Of a stretch of 23,093 bases of DNA, positions 1 through 9,500 are shown piece after piece; the first letter of the stretch is position 1, and each line of letters opens with the position of its first letter. The stretch comes from an uncultured Clostridia bacterium (lineage in GTDB: Bacteria > Bacillota > Clostridia > Oscillospirales > Acutalibacteraceae). The translations under genes were made by a program, and so were the position numbers. The stretch covers positions 1 to 23,093 of the forward strand of contig CAMFZJ010000006.1 of NCBI GenBank assembly GCA_946004305.1. Reading direction: 5' to 3'. The notes beneath the pieces were generated by a model. The model ran no database searches. It was not told the DNA's origin and saw only the letters and a list, made by a program, of their open reading frames with translations.

Positions 1-7
1 TTATAAT
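1..7 (+). promoter_or_regulatory. possible -10 element upstream of pyrH
   Basis: TATAAT occurs at 2-7, about 55 bases before the pyrH start, and the region to 62 is non-coding and very AT-rich. The matching -35 would lie outside the window, so it cannot be checked here. In AT-rich DNA such a hexamer can be chance. Confidence 0.25.
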
Positions 8-62
8 ATTTTTAATATAGAGTAAAATTAATATGACTATAAATATTTAGGAGTTGAATATT

Positions 63-773
63 ATGGACGTAAAGTATAAAAGAATTTTATTAAAGCTTTC
101 CGGCGAATCACTTGCGGGAAACAATAAAATGGGAATTGATTTTGATACTGTAGCTAAGATTTGTAAGCCTATTAAAGAGCTAAATAAACTTGGTGTGCAG
201 GTTGGTATTGTAGTAGGCGGAGGAAACTTCTGGCGTGGCAGAAGCTCAGGTTCTATGGACAGAACAAGAGCTGACCATATGGGAATGTTAGCAACTACTA
301 TTAATGCAATGGGTGTTGCCGATCAGCTTGAGGCTATGGGCGTAGATGTTAGAGTTCAGACAGCTATAACAATGCGAGAGGTAGCTGAGCCATATATAAG
401 AGGCAGAGCAATTCGTCATATGGAAAAAGGCAGAGTTGTTGTATTTGGATGCGGAACAGGTAATCCGTTTTTCAGTACTGACACAGGTGCTGCTTTAAGA
501 GCAGCTGAGATTGAAGCTGACATTATTATGAAGGCGACTATGGTGGACGGTGTGTATGACAGCGATCCAAAAACTAACCCTAATGCTGTTAAATATGACA
601 CTATTTCTTTCCACGAAGTGCTAAATAAAAATTTACAGGTTATGGACAGCACAGCAGCTTCACTATGTAAAGACAATAATATACCAATTCTTGTTTTCAG
701 CATTGAAAAGCCGGAAAATATCTGTAAGGCTGTATTCGGCGAAACAGTTGGTACATTGGTTACAACAGATTAA
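63..773 (+). CDS. pyrH: UMP kinase
   Basis: Bacterial-type uridylate kinase of the amino-acid-kinase fold, phosphorylating UMP to UDP with ATP in cytosolic pyrimidine nucleotide synthesis. The 236-residue product has the N-terminal phosphate loop KLSGES, the glycine-rich GGGNFWRG segment, the DHMGMLATTINAMG stretch and FSTDTGAALRA, all typical of PyrH, and the usual family length. I start it at ATG 63 because AGGAG at 49-53 sits 9 bases upstream. A TTG at 54 in the same frame abuts that site and cannot use it. It is followed 17 bases later by frr, the classic pyrH-frr pair. In many relatives rpsB and tsf lie upstream, outside this window. Confidence 0.97.
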   Translation: MDVKYKRILLKLSGESLAGNNKMGIDFDTVAKICKPIKELNKLGVQVGIVVGGGNFWRGRSSGSMDRTRADHMGMLATTINAMGVADQLEAMGVDVRVQTAITMREVAEPYIRGRAIRHMEKGRVVVFGCGTGNPFFSTDTGAALRAAEIEADIIMKATMVDGVYDSDPKTNPNAVKYDTISFHEVLNKNLQVMDSTAASLCKDNNIPILVFSIEKPENICKAVFGETVGTLVTTD

Positions 774-790
774 TTTAGGAGGATTTTGTA

Positions 791-1345
791 ATGAAACAGG
801 TTTTATCTCATACAGAAGAAAGAATGCAGAGAAGAATTAATCACCTTACCGAGGAATTTAAAGGTATTAGAGCAGGCAGAGCAAATCCGAATGTTCTTGA
901 CAAGGTTAAGGTTGATTACTATGGAACTCCAACTCCCGTAAATCAGGTTGCCTCTGTTTCTGTACCTGAAGCAAGAATTATCACAATTCAGCCTTGGGAC
1001 GCATCAATACTTAATGATATTATGAAAGCTATCCAAACTTCCGACATAGGTATTAACCCACAAAATGACGGTAAAATGTTACGCCTGACATTTCCGCCCC
1101 TTACCGAGGACAGACGTAAAGAAATAGTTAAAGATGTTGCTAAGCTTGGAGAAAATACAAAGGTTCAGATTAGAAATGTTCGCAGAGATTCATTAGATGA
1201 TTTGAAAAAAATGAAGAAAAACGGCGACCTTACTGAAGATGATTTAAAGAATGGCGAAAAGAAAGTTCAGGATTTAACCGACAAATTCATCAAGAAAACT
1301 GATGCAATGACAGCTGAAAAGCAGAAAGAAATTATGGAGCTGTAA
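791..1345 (+). CDS. frr: ribosome recycling factor
   Basis: RRF, which with EF-G splits the post-termination ribosome into subunits. The 184-residue length matches the family (about 185). The N-terminal helix carries EFKGIRAGRANP, and the central segment holds TFPPLTEDRRKEIVK followed by the conserved VRNVRRD-like IRNVRRDSLDDLKK helix of domain I. The start is set by a strong AGGAGG at 778-783, 7 bases upstream of the ATG. It sits 17 bases after pyrH and 1 base before uppS, so it is almost certainly co-transcribed and probably translationally linked with uppS. Confidence 0.97.
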   Translation: MKQVLSHTEERMQRRINHLTEEFKGIRAGRANPNVLDKVKVDYYGTPTPVNQVASVSVPEARIITIQPWDASILNDIMKAIQTSDIGINPQNDGKMLRLTFPPLTEDRRKEIVKDVAKLGENTKVQIRNVRRDSLDDLKKMKKNGDLTEDDLKNGEKKVQDLTDKFIKKTDAMTAEKQKEIMEL

Positions 1346-1346
1346 T

Positions 1347-2090
1347 ATGGCTTTTTTTAAAAAGAAAAAAGAGCAATTAGATATTTCTCAGTTAGAGCTT
1401 CCAAAACATATAGGTATAATAATGGACGGTAACGGAAGGTGGGCTAAAAAGAGAAACCTGCCACGTTCTGCCGGACATAATGCCGGTGGAAAGACTTTTA
1501 GAAAAATCACCAGATACTGTAGTGATATTGGCATAAAGTATCTTACTGTTTATGCGTTTTCCACAGAAAACTGGAAGCGTCCCAAAGCAGAGATAGATGC
1601 TCTAATGAAGCTTTTTAAGGACTATCTTGAAGAAGCATTAAAAGACTTTAAAGACGACAGCATTGTTGTCAGATTCATAGGAGATAAAACTCCTTTTGAT
1701 GATGAATTAAAGGCTTTGATGATAGAAAACGAAGAAGGTTCAAAAGACAGAGATGGTATGGTTTTGAACATAGCTATGAATTATGGCAGTCGTGATGAGA
1801 TTGTCAGATGTGTTAAGAATATAGCTATGGGTGTTAAGAATAATGAAATTAATATTGATTCTATTGACGAAAAGCTTATTTCCGATAATCTTTATACTGC
1901 AAACCAACCTGATCCTGACTTAATTATAAGGCCCTCCGGTGAATACAGAATTTCAAACTTTTTGTTATGGCAAAGTGCCTACACCGAGTTTGTAATTATG
2001 AATAAGTTGTGGCCTGACTTTGATACTTCTGACCTTGACGAGGCAATTAAAATTTTCAATAATAGAAACCGTCGTTTCGGCGGAATATAG
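1347..2090 (+). CDS. uppS: undecaprenyl diphosphate synthase (cis-prenyltransferase)
   Basis: Condenses farnesyl diphosphate with eight isopentenyl diphosphates to make the C55 lipid carrier of peptidoglycan synthesis; it acts at the membrane face. The 247-residue protein has the catalytic IIMDGNGRWAKKR motif (Asp27), the TVYAFSTENWKRP block (about 67-79) and the diphosphate-binding RPSGEYRISNF block (195-205). The last motif reads RPSGE where many orthologues have RTSGE or RTGGE. A basic Lys-rich N-terminal tail (FFKKKKE) precedes the core. The start lies 1 base after the frr stop, with GGAG at 1336-1339 inside frr. Its isoprenoid substrates depend on dxr and ispG in the same gene run. Confidence 0.96.
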   Translation: MAFFKKKKEQLDISQLELPKHIGIIMDGNGRWAKKRNLPRSAGHNAGGKTFRKITRYCSDIGIKYLTVYAFSTENWKRPKAEIDALMKLFKDYLEEALKDFKDDSIVVRFIGDKTPFDDELKALMIENEEGSKDRDGMVLNIAMNYGSRDEIVRCVKNIAMGVKNNEINIDSIDEKLISDNLYTANQPDPDLIIRPSGEYRISNFLLWQSAYTEFVIMNKLWPDFDTSDLDEAIKIFNNRNRRFGGI

Positions 2091-2099
2091 GAATTTGTT

Positions 2100-2927
2100 A
2101 TGAGTTCAATGAAAGCTAGATTACTGACAGCGGCTATTTGTTTACCACTGCTGTTATTAATAATTATTTTAAGCGAATATTTTACTTGGATAATAACCTG
2201 CACTCTTGCAATTTTATGCGTGTTTATGGTGTTTGAATTGTTATCAGCAAAGATGCTTCACAGCAACATAAAAATTGTTTTGCCTTGTGTGACATTCTCG
2301 TTTATTACTCCGTTGATTGCTAATACAAAATATAACTTTATTCCGTTCTACATCTATATTCTTGTTTTGTTTTTTATAATGATAATTGATAATAAAAGCA
2401 TTTCTTTTAATGATATCGCTTTTATTATTACAGGAACACTTATTATTGTATTCGGAGTAATGTGTATATCTATGCTTTATAATTATTACAAAGGCTTTAT
2501 TACCTTTGTTTTTGCGTTATGCGTAGGTGTTCCGTGGATTTCTGACGGGGGAGCATATTTTGCAGGAGTATTCCTCGGTAAGCATAAACTTTGTCCAAGA
2601 ATAAGCCCTAATAAAACTGTTGAAGGCTTCATTGGCGGATTAGTATTCGGTGCCGCTTCTGCTCCATTGATAGGTTTAATTTTCTCATTAATATATCAGA
2701 ATTTTTCAGTTAATTATTTATATTTAGTTGTTTTGGGATTACTGGCAAGCTTAATCTCGGTACTTGGCGACTTATCATTTTCTTTGATTAAACGCTCTTG
2801 CGGTATTAAGGATTATGGCTCAATTTTTCCCGGACATGGCGGTATGCTTGATAGGTTTGACAGTGTAATATTTGTTGCGCCTTTGGTATATCTTTTATGT
2901 TCTAATTTTCAGGTAGTTTTAGTATAG
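2100..2927 (+). CDS. cdsA: phosphatidate cytidylyltransferase (CDP-diglyceride synthase)
   Basis: Integral membrane enzyme that makes CDP-diacylglycerol from phosphatidic acid and CTP, the branch point to phosphatidylglycerol and other phospholipids. The 275-residue chain is mostly hydrophobic with about seven to eight membrane segments. Near the C-terminus it carries the full CdsA signature, starting SLIKRSCGIKD (from residue 228) and ending PGHGGMLDR (to residue 252). ISPNKTVEG (about 168-176) is a second family block. The ATG at 2100 has AGGA at 2089-2092, overlapping the uppS stop. The uppS-cdsA-dxr order is conserved in Firmicutes. Confidence 0.96.
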   Translation: MSSMKARLLTAAICLPLLLLIIILSEYFTWIITCTLAILCVFMVFELLSAKMLHSNIKIVLPCVTFSFITPLIANTKYNFIPFYIYILVLFFIMIIDNKSISFNDIAFIITGTLIIVFGVMCISMLYNYYKGFITFVFALCVGVPWISDGGAYFAGVFLGKHKLCPRISPNKTVEGFIGGLVFGAASAPLIGLIFSLIYQNFSVNYLYLVVLGLLASLISVLGDLSFSLIKRSCGIKDYGSIFPGHGGMLDRFDSVIFVAPLVYLLCSNFQVVLV

Positions 2928-2935
2928 GTAAGTAT

Positions 2936-4084
2936 ATGGTTAAAAATATTTCTATTTTAGGCTCGACCGGTTCAATTGGTACTCAGGCACTTGATGTTGC
3001 TGATAATCTTCAGTTGAAAGTTTCAGCTTTAACAGCAAATACTAATATTAATGTTCTTGAAGAGCAGGTTCGTAAATATCGACCTGCTCTTGCAGTCGTT
3101 TTTGAAGAAGATAAATATCTTGAATTTAAAAACAATATTGCAGATACTAATACAAAAGTAGCTTGCGGTATGGATGGTTTAATTGAGGCTGCTACTATTT
3201 CCGATGCTGATTTAATACTTAATTCTGTTGTTGGTATGGTGGGACTTATACCTACCATTGCAGCAGCTAATTCAAAGAAGAATATTGCCTTGGCTAACAA
3301 AGAAACTTTGGTGGCTGGTGGTAAACTGGTTATGGACGTTGTAAAGAATAATGGTGTTAAGCTTTATCCTGTTGACAGCGAACATTCTGCAATATTTCAG
3401 TGTTTACAAGGCTGTCCCGAAAGAAAGGCTCTTAACCGACTGATTTTAACTGCTTCAGGAGGACCTTTCTTTGGAAAAGAATATGAGGAATTAAGAGATG
3501 TAACTGTAGAACAAGCTCTTAATCATCCAAACTGGAGTATGGGACCTAAAATCACCATTGATTCTGCTACAATGATGAATAAAGGACTTGAAATCATAGA
3601 AGCTTCTTGGCTCTTTGATATGCCGGTTGATAAAATTGATGTGGTTGTTCACAGGGAAAGCGTTATTCACTCAATGATTGAATATGCTGATAATTCTATA
3701 ATTGCCCAGATGGGAGTACCTGATATGCGTATTCCTATTCAATACGCCATAACTTATCCAAAAAGATATCCTTCTCCTGTTAACAAGCTATCATTCTTAG
3801 ATTATCAAAAGCTTACTTTTTTTGAGCCTGACTATGAAACCTTTAAGTGTCTGCGAGCTTGTAAACTTGCTGTGGAAAAGGGTACTTTGGCAACTGCCGC
3901 TGCTAACGGAGCAAATGAAGTGGCCAATCAATTGTTTAGAGACGGTAAGATTTCTTTCCTTGAAATCGGAGATTTGGTAATGGAGGCTATGCTTGCTGAA
4001 AAAGCCGGCAATCCTGAAAATGTGGAAGATGTCCTTAATGCGGATAAAAGGGCGAGAGAATTTGTAATAAATAAAGTTAAATAA
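2936..4084 (+). CDS. dxr: 1-deoxy-D-xylulose 5-phosphate reductoisomerase
   Basis: Second enzyme of the MEP isoprenoid pathway: isomerises and reduces DXP to MEP with NADPH and a divalent metal. The 382-residue protein has the nucleotide-binding GSTGSIG (9-15), LANKETLV (119-126) and the metal-binding PVDSEH (Asp147, Glu149) with a further acidic ligand in MMNKGLE (Glu219). The flexible-loop residues lie in NHPNWSMG (His197, Trp200). Length is normal. The start at 2936 is 8 bases after the cdsA stop. The upstream Shine-Dalgarno is modest (AGGTAAG), but the protein begins at the usual place for the family. Together with ispG in this run it shows the cell uses the MEP route rather than mevalonate. 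Confidence 0.97.
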   Translation: MVKNISILGSTGSIGTQALDVADNLQLKVSALTANTNINVLEEQVRKYRPALAVVFEEDKYLEFKNNIADTNTKVACGMDGLIEAATISDADLILNSVVGMVGLIPTIAAANSKKNIALANKETLVAGGKLVMDVVKNNGVKLYPVDSEHSAIFQCLQGCPERKALNRLILTASGGPFFGKEYEELRDVTVEQALNHPNWSMGPKITIDSATMMNKGLEIIEASWLFDMPVDKIDVVVHRESVIHSMIEYADNSIIAQMGVPDMRIPIQYAITYPKRYPSPVNKLSFLDYQKLTFFEPDYETFKCLRACKLAVEKGTLATAAANGANEVANQLFRDGKISFLEIGDLVMEAMLAEKAGNPENVEDVLNADKRAREFVINKVK

Positions 4085-4117
4085 CTTGCGGTATTATTTT
4101 ATCGGAGATGAATTATA

Positions 4118-5476
4118 TTGATATCTGTTTTATCAGGAATAGCACTTACAATTTTAGCTGTATTACTGTTTGAATTTATTATATTTTTTCACGAAGGCGG
4201 ACACTTTATAGCTGCTAAAAAAAGCGGTGTACAGGTTAATGAGTTTTCAATTGGTATGGGACCTAAGCTCTTTAGCTTCCAAAAAGGCGAAACTCAATAT
4301 TCATTAAGATTATTGCCTATCGGTGGCTACTGTGCAATGGAGGCAGAAGACGAGGAAAGTACAAATCCTCGGGCCTTTACTAATGCAAAAATTTGGAAGC
4401 GTATGATAATCATTATTGCAGGAGCAGTAATGAATATTGTTTTGGGACTTATAATGATGTTTTGTATTGTTGTACAAAGTTCAGGATTTAGTTCAACGAC
4501 AATCAGCGGATTTTCAGAAAATTCCTTTTCCGCTAACTGTGGTTTGCAGGCAGGGGATACAATACTTAAACTAAATAATTATGATATAAACACTTCACAG
4601 GACTTGTCCTTTGCGATTGCTACAATGAAATGCAAAGACGTTAAGGGCAACAGTCTTGAAATTTACAAAGAGGATTGTGCAATAAACCTTTGTCAGCTAT
4701 TTATAAAAATGAATAATGACAAAGAAACTGATTTTGGCGAAAAAACTCTTAACTCTGTTTTGGATTTAGTTGGTGAGGGTACTGTGAAAATTAACTCAGC
4801 TACTTCAAAAAAACAGGCGAAAACAATATTGGACAGCTACTATTCTAAAATACAAACCCTTGCCGGCGTTAATAACTATATGGAACCTGAGTTTAAAACA
4901 GACAATACCCGTAAGCGTTTCAGAACAGATGTAACAGTAGACCGTAACGGAGAAGTTCTAACGATAAAAGATGTGGACTTCTACACTTATTTGAATAGCG
5001 AAACAAATGAAGTAGCTGTTTCAATTGATTTTTATGTTGAAGAAATTGAAAAGAATTTCGCTACAGTAATTCAGCAAACAGGGTTGCAGACAGTTTCAGT
5101 TGTTAGAATGGTATGGACTTCCCTTGCAGGTCTTGTAAAAGGTGAATTTGGTCTAAATGATATGTCAGGACCCGTTGGTGTTGCGTCAGTTATCACTCAG
5201 GTTGCATCAGCAGGACTTGAATCAGGTTTCCTTGATGCCTTTAATAACATCTTGTATGTAATGATGCTGATTTCAATTAACCTTGGCATTGTTAATATGT
5301 TGCCGTTTCCTGCATTAGACGGAGGCAGATTCCTGTTTTTGCTAATTGAAGGCATCTTTAAAAAGCCGATACCAAGGAAAGTTGAGTCAATAGTAAACGG
5401 TGTAGGTCTTGTGATTCTGTTAATATTTATGCTTTTAATAACTGTTAAAGATGTATGGCAGTTGTTGCCATTTTAG
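4118..5476 (+). CDS. rseP: RseP-type site-2 (intramembrane zinc) protease
   Basis: Membrane-embedded metalloprotease of the RseP/RasP/YluC family, which cleaves anti-sigma factors and remnant signal peptides within the membrane. The 452-residue protein has the zinc motif HEGGH at 25-29 in the first membrane helix. The second active-site motif, NMLPFPALDGG (Asp401), is near the C-terminus, followed by a final membrane helix. PDZ-like sequence starts about residue 128 but is interrupted by roughly 100 extra residues before it resumes near 266. The start is TTG at 4118 (GGAG at 4104-4107, 10 bases upstream). No in-frame Met precedes the zinc motif, so the TTG is effectively forced. The gap of 33 bases after dxr is the largest in the run. 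Confidence 0.93.
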   Translation: MISVLSGIALTILAVLLFEFIIFFHEGGHFIAAKKSGVQVNEFSIGMGPKLFSFQKGETQYSLRLLPIGGYCAMEAEDEESTNPRAFTNAKIWKRMIIIIAGAVMNIVLGLIMMFCIVVQSSGFSSTTISGFSENSFSANCGLQAGDTILKLNNYDINTSQDLSFAIATMKCKDVKGNSLEIYKEDCAINLCQLFIKMNNDKETDFGEKTLNSVLDLVGEGTVKINSATSKKQAKTILDSYYSKIQTLAGVNNYMEPEFKTDNTRKRFRTDVTVDRNGEVLTIKDVDFYTYLNSETNEVAVSIDFYVEEIEKNFATVIQQTGLQTVSVVRMVWTSLAGLVKGEFGLNDMSGPVGVASVITQVASAGLESGFLDAFNNILYVMMLISINLGIVNMLPFPALDGGRFLFLLIEGIFKKPIPRKVESIVNGVGLVILLIFMLLITVKDVWQLLPF

Positions 5477-5494
5477 ATGAAGTAGGTTTTAGAT

Positions 5495-6541
5495 ATGGGA
5501 AGTAAAATACAAGTTCAGGCAGGAAATATAAAAATCGGCGGTGGTGCAAATATCACAGTACAGTCGATGCTTAATGTACCTGCTGATAATATAGAAGACA
5601 GCGTTAAGCAGGCTATAGAATTAGAAAAGGCAGGTTGTCATATTATTCGTGCAGCTATACCCAATAAAGAAGCAATTAAGCTTATTCCTGCCCTAAAAAA
5701 AGCTGTGAACACTCCTATCGTTGCAGATATTCACTTCGATTATAAATTAGCCCTTGAAGCAGTTGAAGCCGGAATTGATAAAATTAGGATTAATCCCGGA
5801 AATATCGGAGCAGAAGATAGGGTAAAAGCAGTAGCTGTAGCTTGTGCTAATAAAAATATACCAATAAGAATCGGTGTGAACAGCGGGTCTTTGGAAAAAG
5901 AAATACTAGCAAAATACGGAAGCCCAACACCTCAGGCACTTTGTGATAGTGCTTTATATCATGCTTCGCTATTAGAAAAGTATGATTTTAATAATATAGT
6001 TCTCTCAATGAAAAGCTCAACTGTTTCTACAATGGTAAAAGCTTATGAGCTTGCTTCACAGCAATGTGACTATCCTCTCCATTTAGGTGTTACAGAAGCC
6101 GGAACAGAGCGAATGGGTATTATTAAGTCTTCGGCAGGAATAGGCTCGTTACTGTTACACGGAATTGGCGATACTATCCGTGTTTCCCTTACTGCCGATC
6201 CCGTTAGGGAAGTTTATGCTGCTCACGATATACTGAAGTCACTTGACTTAGAAACTGAGGGTGTTCAGTTTGTGTCCTGCCCAACCTGCGGCAGAACAAA
6301 AATTGACTTAATATCTCTTGCTAATGAAGTTCAGGAGAGGCTTTCAGGTTGCAAGAAAAACATTAAGGTTGCAGTAATGGGCTGTATAGTAAACGGTCCG
6401 GGAGAAGCAAAGGAAGCAGATTTTGGAATAGCCGGAGGAGACGGCTGCGGACTGGTTTTTAAAAAGGGAGAAATCCTTTGTAAAGTTTCGGAAGATAAAT
6501 TAGTTGACGCACTTATTGAAGAAATTGAAAAGAATTGTTAA
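5495..6541 (+). CDS. ispG: 4-hydroxy-3-methylbut-2-enyl diphosphate synthase (flavodoxin/ferredoxin-dependent)
   Basis: IspG/GcpE, the [4Fe-4S] enzyme that converts MEcPP to HMBPP in the penultimate step of the MEP pathway. The 348-residue protein has the TIM-barrel N-terminal part (GGGANITVQSM near 15-25, KIRINPGNIG near 96-105). The cluster ligands are CPTC (Cys262, Cys265) and GCIVNGPGE (Cys297, Glu304). The ATG at 5495 is 18 bases after the rseP stop. Upstream bases offer only a weak ribosome site, so the exact start is slightly less certain than the identity. The position between rseP and polC matches many clostridial genomes. Confidence 0.96.
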   Translation: MGSKIQVQAGNIKIGGGANITVQSMLNVPADNIEDSVKQAIELEKAGCHIIRAAIPNKEAIKLIPALKKAVNTPIVADIHFDYKLALEAVEAGIDKIRINPGNIGAEDRVKAVAVACANKNIPIRIGVNSGSLEKEILAKYGSPTPQALCDSALYHASLLEKYDFNNIVLSMKSSTVSTMVKAYELASQQCDYPLHLGVTEAGTERMGIIKSSAGIGSLLLHGIGDTIRVSLTADPVREVYAAHDILKSLDLETEGVQFVSCPTCGRTKIDLISLANEVQERLSGCKKNIKVAVMGCIVNGPGEAKEADFGIAGGDGCGLVFKKGEILCKVSEDKLVDALIEEIEKNC

Positions 6542-6550
6542 GGAATCGTA

Positions 6551-9500
6551 ATGAAGAAGTTTAAAGAAGTTTTTGGTTCATATTTTGATGCATCACAAGT
6601 CAGCCCAATTATGGGTGAGGCTGTTATTAACCGTATATCTGTTAATTTACAGCTTCGTACTATTAAGGTTGATGTAGATTTTCCACAGCTTGTATCAAGA
6701 AATGATATACATACAACTGAAAAACATATTAAAAATTCTGAATTAGCTTTGAATAAATTTGTTATTAATCCTCATTTCGGCAGAGAATTATTTAGCAAGG
6801 ATTATTTTGAACAATTAATAACAGAATTGAAATTTTCTATACCACGCATTAATGGTACTTTTGCTAATTCAACTGTGGATTATAGCAACGGCACACTTTT
6901 TATATCACTAAATAACGGCGGTAAAGCATTACTTGACAGCGTTAAATTTGATTTAGCTCTTACTAAGCTTATACAAAAAGAATTTGATATTAATGTAGAA
7001 ATTAAATACTGCGGTGTTACTGAAATTGACGGTGACAGTCAGGAATATCAGGAATTTCAGAAAAACACGGAAGAAAAGCTCCATAGAGAAAATATGGAGA
7101 AATTTGCTGAGCTTTTTGAAGAAGATGAAAATAATTATAAAGAAGAGGCACAGAAAAGAGCAAATAATGTAAAAACTCAGATTGAAGTAAGAAAAGGTGA
7201 GTTTTTATATCCACAGATTATTAAATCATCTATAAGACCCTTTTACGGCAGAATGATAAAAGGCAAAATTATTCCTATAGAAAATGTACAGTATGACTCT
7301 GGTAAAGTTACTGTATGGGGCGATGTTTTTGACATTGATAAAAAGGTAACTAAGTCCGGAGATAAAAATATATTCACTATTGATATTACTGATTACACAG
7401 GTTCCATAACTGCTAAAGTATTTGGCCCTATTAGTGATACTGCAATTGTTGATAACCTTTCAAAGGGTATGACGGTTGTTGTAAGCGGTGATGTTGAATT
7501 TGATAAATTTGCAGGTGGTATTGTAATTAATGCTCGTTCTATCGGTACAGCCGAAAAGGTTAAGGTTGTTGATAATGCACCTGAAAAGCGAGTAGAACTT
7601 CATTTGCATACTAATATGTCACAAATGGATGGTATGACCCCTGCAAGCGAATTAATTAAACGTGCAGCACAATGGGGACATAAGGCAATTGCTATTACAG
7701 ACCATGGTGTAGCTCAGGCTTTTCCTGAAGCTATGAATACTTCTGATAAACTAAATAAAGATGAAGAAAAAATTAAGGTTATCTACGGTACTGAAGCTTA
7801 CTTTATTGATGACCTTGTCGAGTCTGTAAACGGTGATAAAAATGAACCGTTAGACGGTACCTTTATTTGTTTTGATATAGAAACTACCGGTTTGTCAGCC
7901 AGAACTGAGAAAATCACGGAAATAGGTGCAGTAAAGATTGTAAACGGTGAAATCGTTGATACATTTTCAACCTTTGTAAATCCTGAAAAACCTATACCTG
8001 CAAGGATTGTTGAATTAACCGGAATTAATGATTCAATGGTTAAAGATGCGCCTACTCAATCTGAAGCTGTAAATGCTTTTCTGGATTTTGCAGGGGATAA
8101 TATTCTCGTTGCTCACAATGCGCCTTTTGATATAAGCTTTATCAGAGAAGCTTGTAAAAATATGAACAGACCTTTTACAAATACTTCAATTGATACGGTT
8201 GCAATTTCAAGAGCAATTTTGCCTGATATTAAGAACTGCAAGCTTGATACTGTTGCAAAATTTCTTAGATTAGGCGAATTTAATCATCACAGAGCTACTG
8301 ATGATGCACAGATGCTTGCTATGATTTTTATAAATCTATGCCGAAGATTAGCAGACGATTATGATATTCATAATACAGTAGATATAAATACAAAAATTGC
8401 AGGAGGAGATTTTAAAAAGCTACCTTCATATCATCAGATAATACTTGTTAAAAATCAGGCAGGACTTAAAAATTTGTATAAATTAATATCCTATAGTCAT
8501 CTTGATTATTTTTATAAAAAACCCAGAATACCAAAATCACTACTCTTAAAGCATAGAGAGGGACTTATTATTGGTTCTGCCTGTGAGTCAGGTCAACTTA
8601 TCAGAGCTATTATTCAGGGTAAGCCTCATGACGAATTATGTAAAATTGCAAAATTCCATGACTATCTTGAAATTCAGCCTACGGGCAATAATGAATTTAT
8701 GCTTAGAAACGGCACCTTCAAATCTGTAAAAGAACTTGAAGAAATAAACAAAAAGGTTGTAAAACTAGGTGAGGAATTAAATATTCCTGTAGTGGCAACC
8801 TGTGATGTTCATTTTATGGATCCTCAGGATTCTGAATTTAGAATGATTCTGCAAGCAGGACAAGGTTATAAAGACGCTCAACAACAAGCTCCTTTATATT
8901 TCAGAACTACTGCCGAAATGCTTGAGGAATTTGAATATTTAGGAAAAGAAAAGGCGTATGAGGTTGTTGTCACTAACTCAAATTTAATTTCTGACAGCAT
9001 CGAAAATGTAAGACCTATTCCAAAGGGCAATTTCCCACCTTTTATTGAAGGAGCTGAACAACAGCTTAACGATATTACATGGCAGAGAACAAAGGAGAGA
9101 TACGGTGATCCCTTACCTGAAATTGTTGAAAAGCGACTGAAAAAAGAGCTTGATGCCATTAATAAATACGGCTACTCCGTACTTTATATGACAGCACAAA
9201 AGCTTGTTGCCGATAGTGAAGAACATGGTTATTTAGTCGGTTCACGAGGTAGTGTAGGTTCATCATTTGTCGCAACAATGTCAGGTATTTCAGAAGTAAA
9301 CCCACTTTGCCCTCACTATATTTGTCCAAATTGTAAGCACAGCGAATTTATTGAAGACGGTTCATACGGTTCAGGCTTTGATATGCCTCCCAAGAACTGT
9401 CCCGACTGCGGTACATTAATGGAACAGGACGGACACGAAATACCTTTTGAAACCTTCCTTGGATTTAAAGGTGATAAGGTGCCTGATATTGACCTTAATT

